Below are positions 31,614-40,417 of a DNA stretch of 64,000 bases, piece after piece (position 1 is the stretch's first letter; each line of letters starts with the position of its first letter). The position numbers and the translations under genes are program-made. Source of the DNA: Actinomycetes bacterium. Its GTDB lineage: Bacteria; Actinomycetota; Actinomycetes; Actinomycetales; Microbacteriaceae. The notes below the pieces were generated by a model. The model ran no database searches. It saw only the letters and a list, made by a program, of their open reading frames with translations, and was not told the origin of the DNA. Location of the stretch: positions 62,001 through 126,000 of the forward strand of contig JAKOTS010000047.1 in assembly GCA_029777095.1 (NCBI GenBank), in the 5' to 3' direction.

Positions 31614-32242
31614 CTGCCGCCGAAACGGGTGTTGCTCACCCGCAGATCTCGTTGCTCCTGCCCGAGGGGTGGGTGCGAATTTCTACGGGCCCGAATCGTG
31701 AGTCTGAGGTGCGTCAGATTGCATCGCAGGCGGTGCTCGGCGTCGAGCCGCAGCGCCGTGACATGGCGCGGGTTCGCGTGCGCAACATGCTCGACGATGC
31801 GCTGCGTCAAGCGCACGATCGCGGCTTGTACGAAGTGTGGCTTCCCATCGCGCCGACTGCCGGATACAACATCCCCGCGTCGTTCGCCGTGGGGCCGTTG
31901 CCCAAGCCGCCCGCCGACGGCGCGAATGTGCAAGACACCCTGCTCGGGCTCAGTGCCGCGACACCGGGTTCGCTCGCGGTCGAGGTGTCGGGCGCGCTTG
32001 CAGTGCGCACGGTTGCCGATCGCGAAGCCGTGCACAGTGCCGCCGGCGACCTTGAGACCCCGGCCGTTCGTCTGGTGAGCTACATCGTGAGTCCCACCCC
32101 CGAGTTCGGGGAATGGACGGTCTTCACCGCCAGCCTCTTCGTGCCGGACGGGCCCGAATCCGACGCGATTGTCGATGCGCTCGAGGTGCTCAGTGATTCG
32201 ATGATGGCCACCGTAACTATCAAGCCGGGAGCATCCGCATGA
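31610..32242 (+). CDS. Conserved-looking soluble protein, PsbP/LpqN-like pattern
   Basis: 210 residues, GTG start overlapping the previous stop. The N-terminus (PEGWVRISTGPN) and alternating strands followed by a final helix-strand (VDALEVLSDSMMATVTI) recall Mog1/PsbP/LpqN-like folds, but this is only a pattern impression. There is no signal peptide and no Cys. It ends with an ATGA overlap with the next gene, whose product has a similar size and ending, so the two may be distant paralogues. A chaperone or adaptor role for the secretion locus is conceivable; the function is unknown. Confidence 0.78.
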   Translation: MTAAETGVAHPQISLLLPEGWVRISTGPNRESEVRQIASQAVLGVEPQRRDMARVRVRNMLDDALRQAHDRGLYEVWLPIAPTAGYNIPASFAVGPLPKPPADGANVQDTLLGLSAATPGSLAVEVSGALAVRTVADREAVHSAAGDLETPAVRLVSYIVSPTPEFGEWTVFTASLFVPDGPESDAIVDALEVLSDSMMATVTIKPGASA

Positions 32243-32814
32243 GCGTGTACGTGCAGTATCCTGATGACTGGATCGGCGTCCCCGAGTTTGGTGAGGGCGA
32301 AGTCTTCGCAACGCCGGCTGAATGGGCGCGGGCGCTGGTAGACGAGCTGATCCCGCTCGCAGACGAAAACCTTGAGGAGGGCGAGCGAGTCGCGCTGATC
32401 GGCGCGCTCACCTTGGCTGGCACCGGTGTTGCTGACCGCGGTGCCAACACCTCATACGTGCACCTCCGCACCCTCCGCGGGCCGCTCGAGCTCGTCGATC
32501 TTGTGCTGGTTCCGCGTTCGGCAGTGGGCGATGCTCCGGCCGAAGAGGTGGCAGGCTCGCTCGATCCCGACGCCATCAACCCGCCGACCGTCACCGAGCT
32601 TTCGACTGCCGCGGGCCTGCGCGGAGCGCTCGTGGTGTGGCACGCGCCGCTCGACGCCGAGGCTCCGCACATTGTCACGCTCCGCGCAGCCGCCGCGCTT
32701 GATGTCGGAAACGGGTTCGCTGTGCTCGGTACCTCCACCACCGATCTTGCCCAGTTCGAGGTGTTCCGGCCCGACTTCATGGCCCTGATCGAGTCGGTCA
32801 CCGTCGACGCCTGA
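32239..32814 (+). CDS. Soluble protein, possible paralogue of preceding gene
   Basis: 191 residues, ATG overlapping the previous stop by 4 nt. It starts with YVQYPDDWIGVPEFGEGEV, is acidic, and has alternating beta strands and a C-terminal FRPDFMALIESVTVDA resembling the end of the upstream product. No signal peptide, membrane helix or catalytic motif is evident. It is the last gene of the accessory locus; the str-operon promoter begins 19 nt after its stop, and no clear terminator separates the two. Function unknown. Confidence 0.78.
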   Translation: MSVYVQYPDDWIGVPEFGEGEVFATPAEWARALVDELIPLADENLEEGERVALIGALTLAGTGVADRGANTSYVHLRTLRGPLELVDLVLVPRSAVGDAPAEEVAGSLDPDAINPPTVTELSTAAGLRGALVVWHAPLDAEAPHIVTLRAAAALDVGNGFAVLGTSTTDLAQFEVFRPDFMALIESVTVDA

Positions 32815-32833
32815 GGCCCAATCCGGGCACGGT

Positions 32834-32862
32834 TTGACGGGCCGTCTCGTTGCCGGTACGAT
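32834..32862 (+). promoter_or_regulatory. Promoter of str operon
   Basis: TTGACG (32834-32839), 17-nt spacer, TACGAT (32857-32862): close to the sigma-70/SigA consensus. The start of transcription is expected near 32869, giving a leader of about 255 nt before rpsL. Confidence 0.8.
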
Positions 32863-32945
32863 TGACGCGGTGTGCGCTCTCGCGCGCCTTGTGACGAGCC
32901 TTGCGGTTTGTGATACGGCCGAGAGATCGCACCATCTCAGGGAGC

Positions 32946-32961
32946 GACCTGCGAACAGGTC
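32946..32961 (+). promoter_or_regulatory. Hairpin in rpsL leader
   Basis: Perfect 6-bp stem GACCTG/CAGGTC closed by a CGAA loop inside the 255-nt leader. The rest of 32863-33123 has no convincing gene. It may be part of a ribosomal-protein autoregulatory leader; this is inference. Confidence 0.4.
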
Positions 32962-33123
32962 ACCCCCACGGCATATCCGTCGTGACAGGCACACATCGTG
33001 CCACCACGCCGACGGATCACACGTGAACCCGAGGCAACGAATCACCAGCTCGTCTGGTCGAGGGCTTGCACCGGGGTGAGAACACGAATCGCTGTCACCG
33101 TGCAGCACAATCAAGGAGAATCT

Positions 33124-33498
33124 GTGCCAACCATTCAGCAGTTGGTCCGTAAGGGCCGCACGCCGAAGGTCACAAAGACCAAGGCGCCTGCACTGAAGGC
33201 GAACCCTCAGCAGCGCGGCGTGTGCACTCGTGTGTACACGACCACGCCCAAGAAGCCGAACTCGGCGATGCGTAAGGTCGCTCGTGTCAAGCTCTCGAAC
33301 GGTACTGAGGTCACGGCCTACATCCCCGGTGAGGGCCACAACCTGCAGGAGCACTCGATGGTGCTCGTTCGCGGCGGTCGCGTAAAGGACCTCCCCGGCG
33401 TGCGTTACAAGATCGTGCGCGGCGCGCTCGACACTCAGGCAGTGAAGAACCGTAAGCAGGCTCGTAGCCGCTACGGCGCGAAGATGGAGAAGAAGTAA
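33124..33498 (+). CDS. rpsL: 30S ribosomal protein S12
   Basis: 124 residues, GTG start after AAGGAGAAT. S12 lies at the decoding centre. K43 and K88, the positions mutated in streptomycin-resistant strains, are both lysine, so the allele predicts sensitivity. The motif [17 protein letters not shown] is intact. It is the first gene of the str operon. Its stop overlaps the rpsG start by one base (TAATG), so the two are translationally coupled. Longer upstream starts in frame run into the leader and are not likely. Confidence 0.99.
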   Translation: MPTIQQLVRKGRTPKVTKTKAPALKANPQQRGVCTRVYTTTPKKPNSAMRKVARVKLSNGTEVTAYIPGEGHNLQEHSMVLVRGGRVKDLPGVRYKIVRGALDTQAVKNRKQARSRYGAKMEKK

Positions 33499-33968
33499 TG
33501 CCTCGTAAGGGACCCGCTCCGAAGCGCCCCGTTGCCAACGACCCGGTATACGGCGCACCCATCGTCAGCCAGCTGGTGAACAAGATCCTCGTCGACGGCA
33601 AGAAGTCGCTCGCCGAGTCGATCGTGTACGGCGCCCTCAAGGGTGTCGAAGGCAAGAACGGCCAGGACGCCGTTGCAACCCTCAAGAAGGCGCTCGACAA
33701 CGTGCGCCCCACGCTTGAGGTTCGCAGCCGCCGTGTTGGTGGTTCGACCTACCAGGTGCCCGTTGAGGTCAAGCCGCACCGTGCAAACACGCTGGCACTC
33801 CGCTGGCTCGTGAGCTACGCCAAGTCGCGTCGTGAAAAGACGATGACCGAGCGTCTGCAGAACGAGATTCTGGATGCCTCGAACGGCCTCGGCGCTGCAG
33901 TCAAGCGTCGCGAAGACACGCACAAGATGGCCGAGTCGAACAAGGCCTTCGCTCACTACCGCTGGTAG
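33498..33968 (+). CDS. rpsG: 30S ribosomal protein S7
   Basis: 156 residues, full length. S7 nucleates the head of the 30S subunit by binding 16S rRNA, and in E. coli it is the regulator of the str operon. It begins [11 protein letters not shown] and ends with AHYRW, as in other Actinobacteria. ATG overlaps the rpsL stop. A perfect 14-bp hairpin follows before fusA and may reduce read-through. Confidence 0.99.
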   Translation: MPRKGPAPKRPVANDPVYGAPIVSQLVNKILVDGKKSLAESIVYGALKGVEGKNGQDAVATLKKALDNVRPTLEVRSRRVGGSTYQVPVEVKPHRANTLALRWLVSYAKSRREKTMTERLQNEILDASNGLGAAVKRREDTHKMAESNKAFAHYRW

Positions 33969-33975
33969 CGGGCAC

Positions 33976-34007
33976 CGGGTGGATGCTGAGCAGTCAGCAT
34001 CCACCCG
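33976..34007 (+). terminator. Hairpin between rpsG and fusA
   Basis: Perfect 14-bp stem (33976-33989 with 33994-34007), 4-nt loop GCAG, containing the GGATGCTGA/TCAGCATCC arms. There is no U-run, so it may be an attenuator or processing site rather than a full terminator. Confidence 0.6.
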
Positions 34008-34099
34008 TCACCCACCCTGGTCTGAGGGCCGCAGCGCGAGCTGCACCGGTTGCCGGCCAGATCCCGCGAGATTCGCATACGACAGGTTAGGAACATCCC

Positions 34100-36211
34100 G
34101 TGGCACAAGACGTGCTCACCGACCTCACGAAGGTCCGCAATATCGGCATCATGGCGCACATCGATGCCGGCAAGACGACGACGACCGAGCGCATCCTGTT
34201 CTACACGGGCGTCAACCACAAGATGGGCGAAACCCACGACGGTGGCGCGACCACCGACTGGATGGAGCAGGAGCAGGAGCGTGGCATCACGATCACCTCC
34301 GCCGCCGTCACGTGCTTCTGGGACAAGAACCAGATCAACATCATTGACACCCCGGGTCACGTTGACTTCACGGTCGAGGTTGAGCGCTCGCTTCGCGTGC
34401 TCGATGGCGCCGTCGCTGTCTTCGATGGCAAGGAAGGCGTCGAGCCGCAGTCCGAGACTGTCTGGCGTCAGGCCGACAAGTACGTTGTTCCCCGCATTTG
34501 CTTCGTCAACAAGATGGACAAGACCGGCGCGGACTTCTACTTCACCGTCGACACGATCATCAACCGCCTCAAGGCGAAGCCGCTCGTGCTCCAGATTCCG
34601 ATCGGTGCCGAAAGCGAATTCGTCGGCGTCGTCGACCTCGTTCAGATGCGCGCACTCGTGTGGGCTGGCGACTCGAAGGGTGACGTCACGATGGGCGCCG
34701 CCTACGAGATCCGCGAGATCCCCGAAGACCTGGTCGAAAAGGCCAACGAGTACCGCGAGATGCTGCTCGAGACGGTCGCCGAGTCTGACGAAACGCTGCT
34801 TGAGAAGCACTTCAGCGGTGAAGGCCTCACTGTCGCCGAGATCAAGGGCGCCATCCGCAAGATGACGATCGCCAGCGAGGTTTACCCCGTGCTGTGTGGT
34901 TCGGCCTTCAAGAACCGCGGTGTGCAGCCCATGCTCGACGCTGTTGTTGACTACCTCCCCTCGCCGACCGACGTGCCCGCAATTGAGGCACGCGACCCGC
35001 GCGACGAAGAGATCATCATCGAGCGTCACGCGACCAGCACCGACCCGTTCGCGGCTCTCGCGTTCAAGATCGCCGTGCACCCGTTCTTCGGCCGCCTCAC
35101 GTACATTCGCGTGTACTCGGGCAAGCTTGAGTCGGGTGGCCAGGTCATCAACTCGACCAAGGGCAAGAAGGAGCGCATCGGGAAGATCTTCCAGATGCAC
35201 GCCAACAAAGAAATGCCGGTCGACTCGGTCACCGCAGGTCACATCTACGCGGTCATCGGCCTCAAGGACACGACCACTGGCGACACGCTCTGCGACATCG
35301 CGAACCCCGTTGTTCTCGAGTCGATGACGTTCCCCGAGCCCGTGCTTGAGGTTGCGATCGAGCCGAAGACCAAGGCCGACCAGGAGAAGCTGGGCACCGC
35401 GATCCAGAAGCTCGCTGAAGAAGACCCGACGTTCCGCGTCGAGCAGAACGGCGAGACCGGTCAGACCGTGATCAAGGGAATGGGCGAGCTCCACCTCGAC
35501 ATCCTGGTCGACCGCATGAAGCGCGAGTTCAAGGTCGAGGCAAACGTGGGCAAGCCCCAGGTTGCCTACCGCGAGACGATTCGCAAGAGCGTCGAGCGTT
35601 ACGACTACACGCACAAGAAGCAGACCGGTGGTTCGGGTCAGTTCGCAAAGATTCAGTTTGCGATCGAGCCCCTCGAAGTCACCGGTGACACGACGTACGA
35701 GTTCGAGAACAAGGTCACTGGTGGCCGTATCCCGCGCGAGTACATTCCTTCGGTGAACGCCGGTTTCCAGGACGCCATGAACGTCGGTGTGCTGGCTGGT
35801 TACCCCATCGTGGGTGTCAAGGCGATTCTGCTCGATGGTGCTGCGCACGACGTTGACTCTTCGGAGATGGCGTTCAAGATCGCAGGATCGATCGGTATGA
35901 AAGAGGCCCTGCGCAAGGCTGGCCCTGTCATCCTCGAACCGCTCATGTCGGTCGAGGTTCGCACGCCCGAGGAGTACATGGGCGACGTCATCGGTGACCT
36001 CAACAGTCGCCGTGGACAGATTCAGTCGATGGAAGACGCAGCTGGCGTCAAGGTCGTGCGGGCGAATGTTCCGCTGTCCGAGATGTTCGGCTACATCGGT
36101 GACCTGCGCTCGAAGACCTCGGGACGCGCCGTCTACTCGATGACGTTCGACAGCTACGCTGAGGTTCCCAAGGCTGTGGCTGAAGAGATCGTTCAGAAGA
36201 AGGGCGAATAG
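34100..36211 (+). CDS. fusA: Elongation factor G
   Basis: Translocation GTPase, 703 residues, GTG start after a TTAGGAA site. G-domain motifs are AHIDAGKT (residues 19-26), DTPGHVDF and NKMD. Domains II-V follow at normal length. It is a complete EF-G without inteins. It sits between rpsG and tuf as in the classic str operon, but hairpins flank it on both sides, so its expression may be set apart from rpsLG and tuf. Confidence 0.99.
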   Translation: MAQDVLTDLTKVRNIGIMAHIDAGKTTTTERILFYTGVNHKMGETHDGGATTDWMEQEQERGITITSAAVTCFWDKNQINIIDTPGHVDFTVEVERSLRVLDGAVAVFDGKEGVEPQSETVWRQADKYVVPRICFVNKMDKTGADFYFTVDTIINRLKAKPLVLQIPIGAESEFVGVVDLVQMRALVWAGDSKGDVTMGAAYEIREIPEDLVEKANEYREMLLETVAESDETLLEKHFSGEGLTVAEIKGAIRKMTIASEVYPVLCGSAFKNRGVQPMLDAVVDYLPSPTDVPAIEARDPRDEEIIIERHATSTDPFAALAFKIAVHPFFGRLTYIRVYSGKLESGGQVINSTKGKKERIGKIFQMHANKEMPVDSVTAGHIYAVIGLKDTTTGDTLCDIANPVVLESMTFPEPVLEVAIEPKTKADQEKLGTAIQKLAEEDPTFRVEQNGETGQTVIKGMGELHLDILVDRMKREFKVEANVGKPQVAYRETIRKSVERYDYTHKKQTGGSGQFAKIQFAIEPLEVTGDTTYEFENKVTGGRIPREYIPSVNAGFQDAMNVGVLAGYPIVGVKAILLDGAAHDVDSSEMAFKIAGSIGMKEALRKAGPVILEPLMSVEVRTPEEYMGDVIGDLNSRRGQIQSMEDAAGVKVVRANVPLSEMFGYIGDLRSKTSGRAVYSMTFDSYAEVPKAVAEEIVQKKGE

Positions 36212-36216
36212 CCCTC

Positions 36217-36261
36217 GGATGCTGCGACCACCACCTGAGGACGGGTGAGGTCGCAGCATCC
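36217..36261 (+). terminator. Hairpin after fusA
   Basis: 13-bp perfect outer stem (36217-36229 with 36249-36261) built on GGATGCTGCGACC and its complement, starting 6 nt after the fusA stop. Likely a terminator or attenuator between fusA and tuf. Confidence 0.65.
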
Positions 36262-36384
36262 AACTCACAACTTCACACAGGTGAGCGCAAGCTCAGTCAA
36301 GTAACATGAAGACACAACCCCTAGGAGTCTTCGGCCGCAAACCAGCGACCGAATTGTCTCCACGAATGTCCTGAGGAGGACCCA

Positions 36385-37578
36385 GTGGCTAAGGCCAAGT
36401 TCGAGCGGACCAAGCCGCACGTAAACATCGGAACCATCGGTCACGTTGACCACGGTAAGACCACGCTTACTGCGGCGATTTCGAAGGTGCTTGCTGACAA
36501 GTACCCCTCGGCCACCAACGTGCAGCGCGACTTCGCGACGATTGACTCGGCTCCCGAGGAGCGTCAGCGCGGAATTACGATCAACATCTCGCACGTCGAG
36601 TACGAGACGCCGAAGCGCCACTACGCGCACGTCGACGCCCCGGGTCACGCTGACTACATCAAGAACATGATCACGGGTGCCGCCCAGATGGACGGCGCAA
36701 TCCTCGTGGTTGCAGCGACCGACGGCCCCATGGCTCAGACGCGCGAGCACGTGCTGCTCGCTCGTCAGGTTGGCGTGCCCTACCTGATGGTGGCACTCAA
36801 CAAGTCAGACATGGTTGACGACGAAGAGATCCTTGAGCTCGTTGAGCTCGAGGTTCGTGAGCTGCTCTCGAGCCAGGGCTTCCCCGGCGACGACGCTCCC
36901 GTCATCCGCGTTTCGGGCCTCAAGGCGCTCGAGGGCGACGAGAAGTGGGTTCAGTCCGTTCTCGACCTGATGGAAGCTGCCGACGAGAACGTGCCGGACC
37001 CGGTGCGCGACCGCGACAAGCCCTTCCTTATGCCCGTTGAGGACGTCTTCACGATCACCGGTCGTGGAACCGTCGTCACCGGCCGCGCCGAGCGTGGCAC
37101 GCTCGCGATCAACTCGGAGGTCGAAATCGTTGGTCTGCGTCCGACGCAGAAGACGATCGTCACCGGTATCGAGATGTTCCACAAGCAGCTCGACGAGGCT
37201 TGGGCCGGCGAGAACTGTGGTCTGCTCCTGCGCGGCACCAAGCGTGACGACGTTGAGCGTGGCCAGGTCATCGTGAAGCCGGGTTCTGTGACCCCGCACA
37301 CCAACTTCGAGGGCACGGCGTACATCCTGTCCAAGGAAGAGGGCGGCCGCCACAACCCGTTCTACACGAACTACCGCCCGCAGTTCTACTTCCGCACCAC
37401 CGACGTCACCGGCGTCATCTCGCTGCCCGAGGGCACCGAGATGGTCATGCCCGGCGACACGACTGACATGACCGTTGAGCTGATCCAGCCCATCGCCATG
37501 GAAGACGGCCTCGGCTTCGCTATCCGTGAGGGTGGCCGCACCGTCGGCGCCGGCACGGTCGTGAAGATCATCAAGTAG
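36385..37578 (+). CDS. tuf: Elongation factor Tu
   Basis: Delivers aminoacyl-tRNA to the ribosome. 397 residues, GTG start with GAGGAGG upstream. GTP-binding motifs are GHVDHGKT (19-26), DAPGHADY and NKSD. The Ala after Asp in DAPGH, in place of Cys as in E. coli, is usual in Actinobacteria. The gene is separated from fusA by 173 nt containing a hairpin, so a dedicated promoter near 36270-36310 is likely, though I see no strong -35/-10 pair. A strong terminator follows. Confidence 0.99.
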   Translation: MAKAKFERTKPHVNIGTIGHVDHGKTTLTAAISKVLADKYPSATNVQRDFATIDSAPEERQRGITINISHVEYETPKRHYAHVDAPGHADYIKNMITGAAQMDGAILVVAATDGPMAQTREHVLLARQVGVPYLMVALNKSDMVDDEEILELVELEVRELLSSQGFPGDDAPVIRVSGLKALEGDEKWVQSVLDLMEAADENVPDPVRDRDKPFLMPVEDVFTITGRGTVVTGRAERGTLAINSEVEIVGLRPTQKTIVTGIEMFHKQLDEAWAGENCGLLLRGTKRDDVERGQVIVKPGSVTPHTNFEGTAYILSKEEGGRHNPFYTNYRPQFYFRTTDVTGVISLPEGTEMVMPGDTTDMTVELIQPIAMEDGLGFAIREGGRTVGAGTVVKIIK

Positions 37579-37594
37579 TTTTTACTGCTGCATA

Positions 37595-37630
37595 ACAAAG
37601 GGGTCGAGCCTTCGGGTTCGGCCCCTTTGT
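37595..37630 (+). terminator. Terminator of tuf
   Basis: 16-bp stem (37595-37610 with 37615-37630, two G-T pairs) with a stable TTCG loop, followed by TGTTGCCTGTTTCTTT. A standard intrinsic terminator. Confidence 0.9.
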
Positions 37631-37710
37631 TGTTGCCTGTTTCTTTCGAACGGGCACCGTGCCAGAATTATCGCAACCGCACTGTTGCACGTCATCTCGA
37701 GGAGGACCGC

Positions 37711-37926
37711 ATGGGTATTGATGATCTGGTGAATAAGGGCAAAGAGCTCTTCGAACAGAACAAAGACAAGATCGGTGAGGCTCTGAGCAGCGAACAAGCC
37801 GAGGACATCAGCGACAAGGTGCTCGACAGCGTGGCCGACCTTGCGAAGAAGGTGCTCCCAGACGAGCACGATGCGACCGTCGATGGCATCCGCGAAAACA
37901 TTGACAAGAACATCGGTAACAAGTAG
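37711..37926 (+). CDS. Small helical protein resembling MT0933-type antitoxins
   Basis: 71 residues. ATG 37711 was chosen because GAGGAGG is 5 nt upstream; longer in-frame starts reach into the tuf terminator. The protein is charged and amphipathic (LVNKGKELFEQNKDKIGEAL), consistent with helices and no membrane segment. Pattern and size resemble the Rv0909/MT0933-like antitoxin family, a weakly defined family of Lys/Asp-rich helical proteins. No toxin gene is adjacent; flanking terminators show it is monocistronic. A stress or CsbD-like role is an alternative. Confidence 0.8.
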   Translation: MGIDDLVNKGKELFEQNKDKIGEALSSEQAEDISDKVLDSVADLAKKVLPDEHDATVDGIRENIDKNIGNK

Positions 37927-37961
37927 CGCTCATTCGGGCGCCCGCCGATCCTGATTTCTCG

Positions 37962-38001
37962 CAGCATCCCCACCGACACGTGCGTGTCGGTGGGGATGCT
38001 G
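37962..38001 (+). terminator. Strong intrinsic terminator
   Basis: 18-19 bp perfect stem (37962-37980 with 37983-38001) followed by TCTTTTT. It ends the small-protein transcript and isolates the S10 operon promoter. Confidence 0.93.
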
Positions 38002-38040
38002 TCTTTTTGCCGTGGGTCGCAAACCGCGACACGCCCGGGT

Positions 38041-38069
38041 TTGCGACACGCCCGACCGGCACGTACACT
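38041..38069 (+). promoter_or_regulatory. Promoter of S10 operon
   Basis: TTGCGA (38041-38046), 17-nt spacer, TACACT (38064-38069). Expected start near 38076, leaving a leader of about 360 nt before rpsJ. Confidence 0.75.
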
Positions 38070-38075
38070 AGTGAG

Positions 38076-38438
38076 GTTCCACATTCCGAAGCGCGCCTGC
38101 GTGCAGCGGATCACTGCCACGGCAGTGCGTAGGCGGCATGAATATCGTTCGTGCCCACCCTGCGCCGCGGGTAGGAGAACATTCTGAGCTGAGAATCCAG
38201 ATCAATGGCATGCGATTGTGTGCCCTGAAACGGCTGCGACACGGTCGCAGATCAGCGAGGAACCGAAGGTGGCGCCACAGGCGTGCCGACGGATTGACAG
38301 TAAAACAGTGGTGCAGCAACGAGAACGTAACGCCGGTCACAAGCCGGCGCGCCGAGCGCAGCAGCGCCCCAGCGCGTCCAATGCGAAGAGGTCCCCAACA
38401 GGATCCCGTAAGACGCAAGACAGAGAGAGAGCAAGCAA
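38076..38438 (+). promoter_or_regulatory. Long 5' leader of S10 operon
   Basis: A 360-nt stretch without a convincing gene between the promoter and rpsJ. It contains hairpins CTGCGAC/GTCGCAG (38234-38240 with 38244-38250) and CGCCGG/CCGGCG (38331-38336 with 38344-38349). Long S10 leaders in other bacteria mediate feedback by L4; no known leader class was recognised here. Short open frames in it run into rpsJ and lack ribosome sites. Confidence 0.45.
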
Positions 38439-38747
38439 ATGGCGGGACAGAAGATCCGCATTCGCCTGAAGTCCTATGACCACGAGGTCATTGACTCGTC
38501 GGCACGCAAAATTGTCGACACCGTGACCCGTGCGGGCGCGACGGTTGTTGGCCCCGTGCCGCTTCCGACGGAAAAGAACGTGGTGTGTGTCATCCGTTCA
38601 CCCCACAAGTACAAGGACAGCCGCGAGCACTTCGAGATGCGCACCCACAAGCGTCTGATCGACATCGTCGACCCGACGCCGAAGGCTGTCGACTCGCTGA
38701 TGCGCCTCGACCTGCCCGCAGATGTCAACATCGAGATCAAGCTGTAA
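38439..38747 (+). CDS. rpsJ: 30S ribosomal protein S10
   Basis: 102 residues, typical length. S10 sits in the 30S head and, with NusB, also acts in transcription antitermination. It begins [19 protein letters not shown]; the conserved [15 protein letters not shown] segment is present. It is the first gene of the S10 operon, 8 nt upstream of rplC. The ribosome site is weak (GAGAGAGAGC), so leader structure may influence initiation. Confidence 0.99.
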   Translation: MAGQKIRIRLKSYDHEVIDSSARKIVDTVTRAGATVVGPVPLPTEKNVVCVIRSPHKYKDSREHFEMRTHKRLIDIVDPTPKAVDSLMRLDLPADVNIEIKL

Positions 38748-38755
38748 GGGTCGCC

Positions 38756-39415
38756 ATGTCTGATATCAACAGCAAAGTTTCGAAGGGGCTGCTGGGCACC
38801 AAGCTCGGTATGACTCAGGTCTGGGACGAGAACAACCGCCTTGTTCCCGTCACCGTGATCGAGATCGCCCCCAACGTGGTCACCCAGGTGCGCACGCCCG
38901 AGAAGGACGGCTACAACGCCGTGCAGATCGCGTACGGCCAAATCGACCCCCGTAAGGTCAACAAGCCCGCCACGGCTCACTTTGAAGCCGCGGGCGTGAC
39001 CCCCCGTCGCCACCTCACCGAGATCCGCACGGCTGATGCCGGTAGCTACTCGCTGGGCCAGGAGCTCACGCTCGACACAACGTTTGAGGCTGGCCTCAAG
39101 GTTGACGTCGTCGGTACCTCCAAGGGCAAGGGCACCGCCGGTGTCATGAAGCGTCACAACTTCAAGGGTGCACCTGCTTCGCACGGTGCGCACCGCAACC
39201 ACCGCAAGCCCGGCTCGATTGGTGCGTCGTCGACGCCCAGCCGTGTCTTCAAGGGCATGCGCATGGCCGGCCGTATGGGTGGCGAGCGTGTGACCGTCCT
39301 GAACCTCACGGTGCACGCCATCGACGCCGAGAAGGGACTCATGCTCGTTAAGGGCGCCGTCCCCGGTGCTCGTGGCCGCGTCGTGTTCGTCCGCAACGCA
39401 GTGAAGGGGGCGTAG
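38756..39415 (+). CDS. rplC: 50S ribosomal protein L3
   Basis: 219 residues. ATG 38756 gives [21 protein letters not shown], matching actinobacterial L3; starts further upstream overlap rpsJ. L3 binds near the 3' end of 23S rRNA and begins 50S assembly. The [16 protein letters not shown] and [20 protein letters not shown] loops reaching the peptidyl-transferase centre are conserved. Three nt separate it from rplD. Confidence 0.98.
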   Translation: MSDINSKVSKGLLGTKLGMTQVWDENNRLVPVTVIEIAPNVVTQVRTPEKDGYNAVQIAYGQIDPRKVNKPATAHFEAAGVTPRRHLTEIRTADAGSYSLGQELTLDTTFEAGLKVDVVGTSKGKGTAGVMKRHNFKGAPASHGAHRNHRKPGSIGASSTPSRVFKGMRMAGRMGGERVTVLNLTVHAIDAEKGLMLVKGAVPGARGRVVFVRNAVKGA

Positions 39416-39418
39416 TCC

Positions 39419-40093
39419 ATGGCTAACTCGACTCTCGCGCTCGACGTTCGTGGCACCGACGGCAAGAAGACCAGCTCGGTCGACCTGCCCGAAGGCGTCT
39501 TCGGCGTCAAGACCAACGTTCCGCTCATCCACCAGGTCGTCGTGGCACAGCAGGCAGCTGCTCGCCAGGGCACGCACTCGACCAAGCGTCGTGGCGAGGT
39601 CTCTGGTTCGGGCCGCAAGCCGTTCAAACAGAAGGGCACCGGTAACGCTCGTCAGGGCTCGGTGCGCATGCCGCAGCACAAGGGCGGTGGCATTGTCCAC
39701 GGTCCCAAGCCGCGCGACTACTCGCAGCGCACCCCCAAGAAGATGATTGCCGCCGCTCTGCGCGGGGCTCTCTCGGACCGGGCACGCGGCGAGCGTCTCC
39801 ACATCGTTGACTCGTTCGGCATCAACGGCGCTCCGTCGACGAAGGCTGCAGCCACGTACCTGGCTTCCATCGCCTCGTCGAAGCGCGTGCTGATCGTCAT
39901 CGACCGTGCGGACGAGACCACGGTGTTGAGCGTGCGTAACCTGCAGAACGTGCACGTGTTGCCGTTCGACCAGCTCAACGCCTACGACGTCGTCGTTTCC
40001 GACGACATCGTCTTCACCAAGTCCGCCTACGACGCGTTCGTGGCGAAGGCCGATGTTGCTTCGGCTCAGAGCACTGAGGAGGCCTCGGCCTAA
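39419..40093 (+). CDS. rplD: 50S ribosomal protein L4
   Basis: 224 residues. L4 lines the exit tunnel; its loop [19 protein letters not shown] is intact, which is the region where macrolide-resistance changes occur. It ends with an acidic Ser/Glu/Ala tail. The stop overlaps the rplW start (TAATG). In E. coli L4 represses this operon; whether that holds with the long leader here is unknown. Confidence 0.98.
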   Translation: MANSTLALDVRGTDGKKTSSVDLPEGVFGVKTNVPLIHQVVVAQQAAARQGTHSTKRRGEVSGSGRKPFKQKGTGNARQGSVRMPQHKGGGIVHGPKPRDYSQRTPKKMIAAALRGALSDRARGERLHIVDSFGINGAPSTKAAATYLASIASSKRVLIVIDRADETTVLSVRNLQNVHVLPFDQLNAYDVVVSDDIVFTKSAYDAFVAKADVASAQSTEEASA

Positions 40094-40392
40094 TGACCGC
40101 GATCAACAAGGACCCGCGCGACATCATCCTGAAGCCGGTCGTATCGGAGAAGAGCTACGGGCTCATCGACGAGGGCAAGTACACGTTCCTCGTGGACCCC
40201 CGCGCGACCAAGACCGAGATCAAGCTCGCTATCGAGAGCATCTTCGGCGTCAAGGTTGCATCGGTCAACACGCTCAACCGTGTTGGCAAGTCTCGCCGCA
40301 CCCGCTTCGGCACTGGCAAGCGCAAGGACACCAAGCGCGCCATCGTGACCCTGAAGTCGGGCACCATCGACATCTTCACGGCAGTCGGCTGA
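40093..40392 (+). CDS. rplW: 50S ribosomal protein L23
   Basis: 99 residues, normal length. L23 sits at the tunnel exit and docks trigger factor and SRP. The sequence [21 protein letters not shown] is typical. ATG overlaps the rplD stop by one base; rplB follows after 25 nt. Confidence 0.98.
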   Translation: MTAINKDPRDIILKPVVSEKSYGLIDEGKYTFLVDPRATKTEIKLAIESIFGVKVASVNTLNRVGKSRRTRFGTGKRKDTKRAIVTLKSGTIDIFTAVG

Positions 40393-40417
40393 CGGTCGGG
40401 ATAGAGGACACAGAATA

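Noticed and set aside
33956..36268. 770-residue minus-strand frame opposite fusA
   Set aside because: Shadow of EF-G codon bias with low-complexity composition; no recognisable domain.
38138..38479. 113-residue + strand frame in the S10 leader
   Set aside because: It runs past the rpsJ start, is Arg-rich, lacks a ribosome site and resembles no protein.
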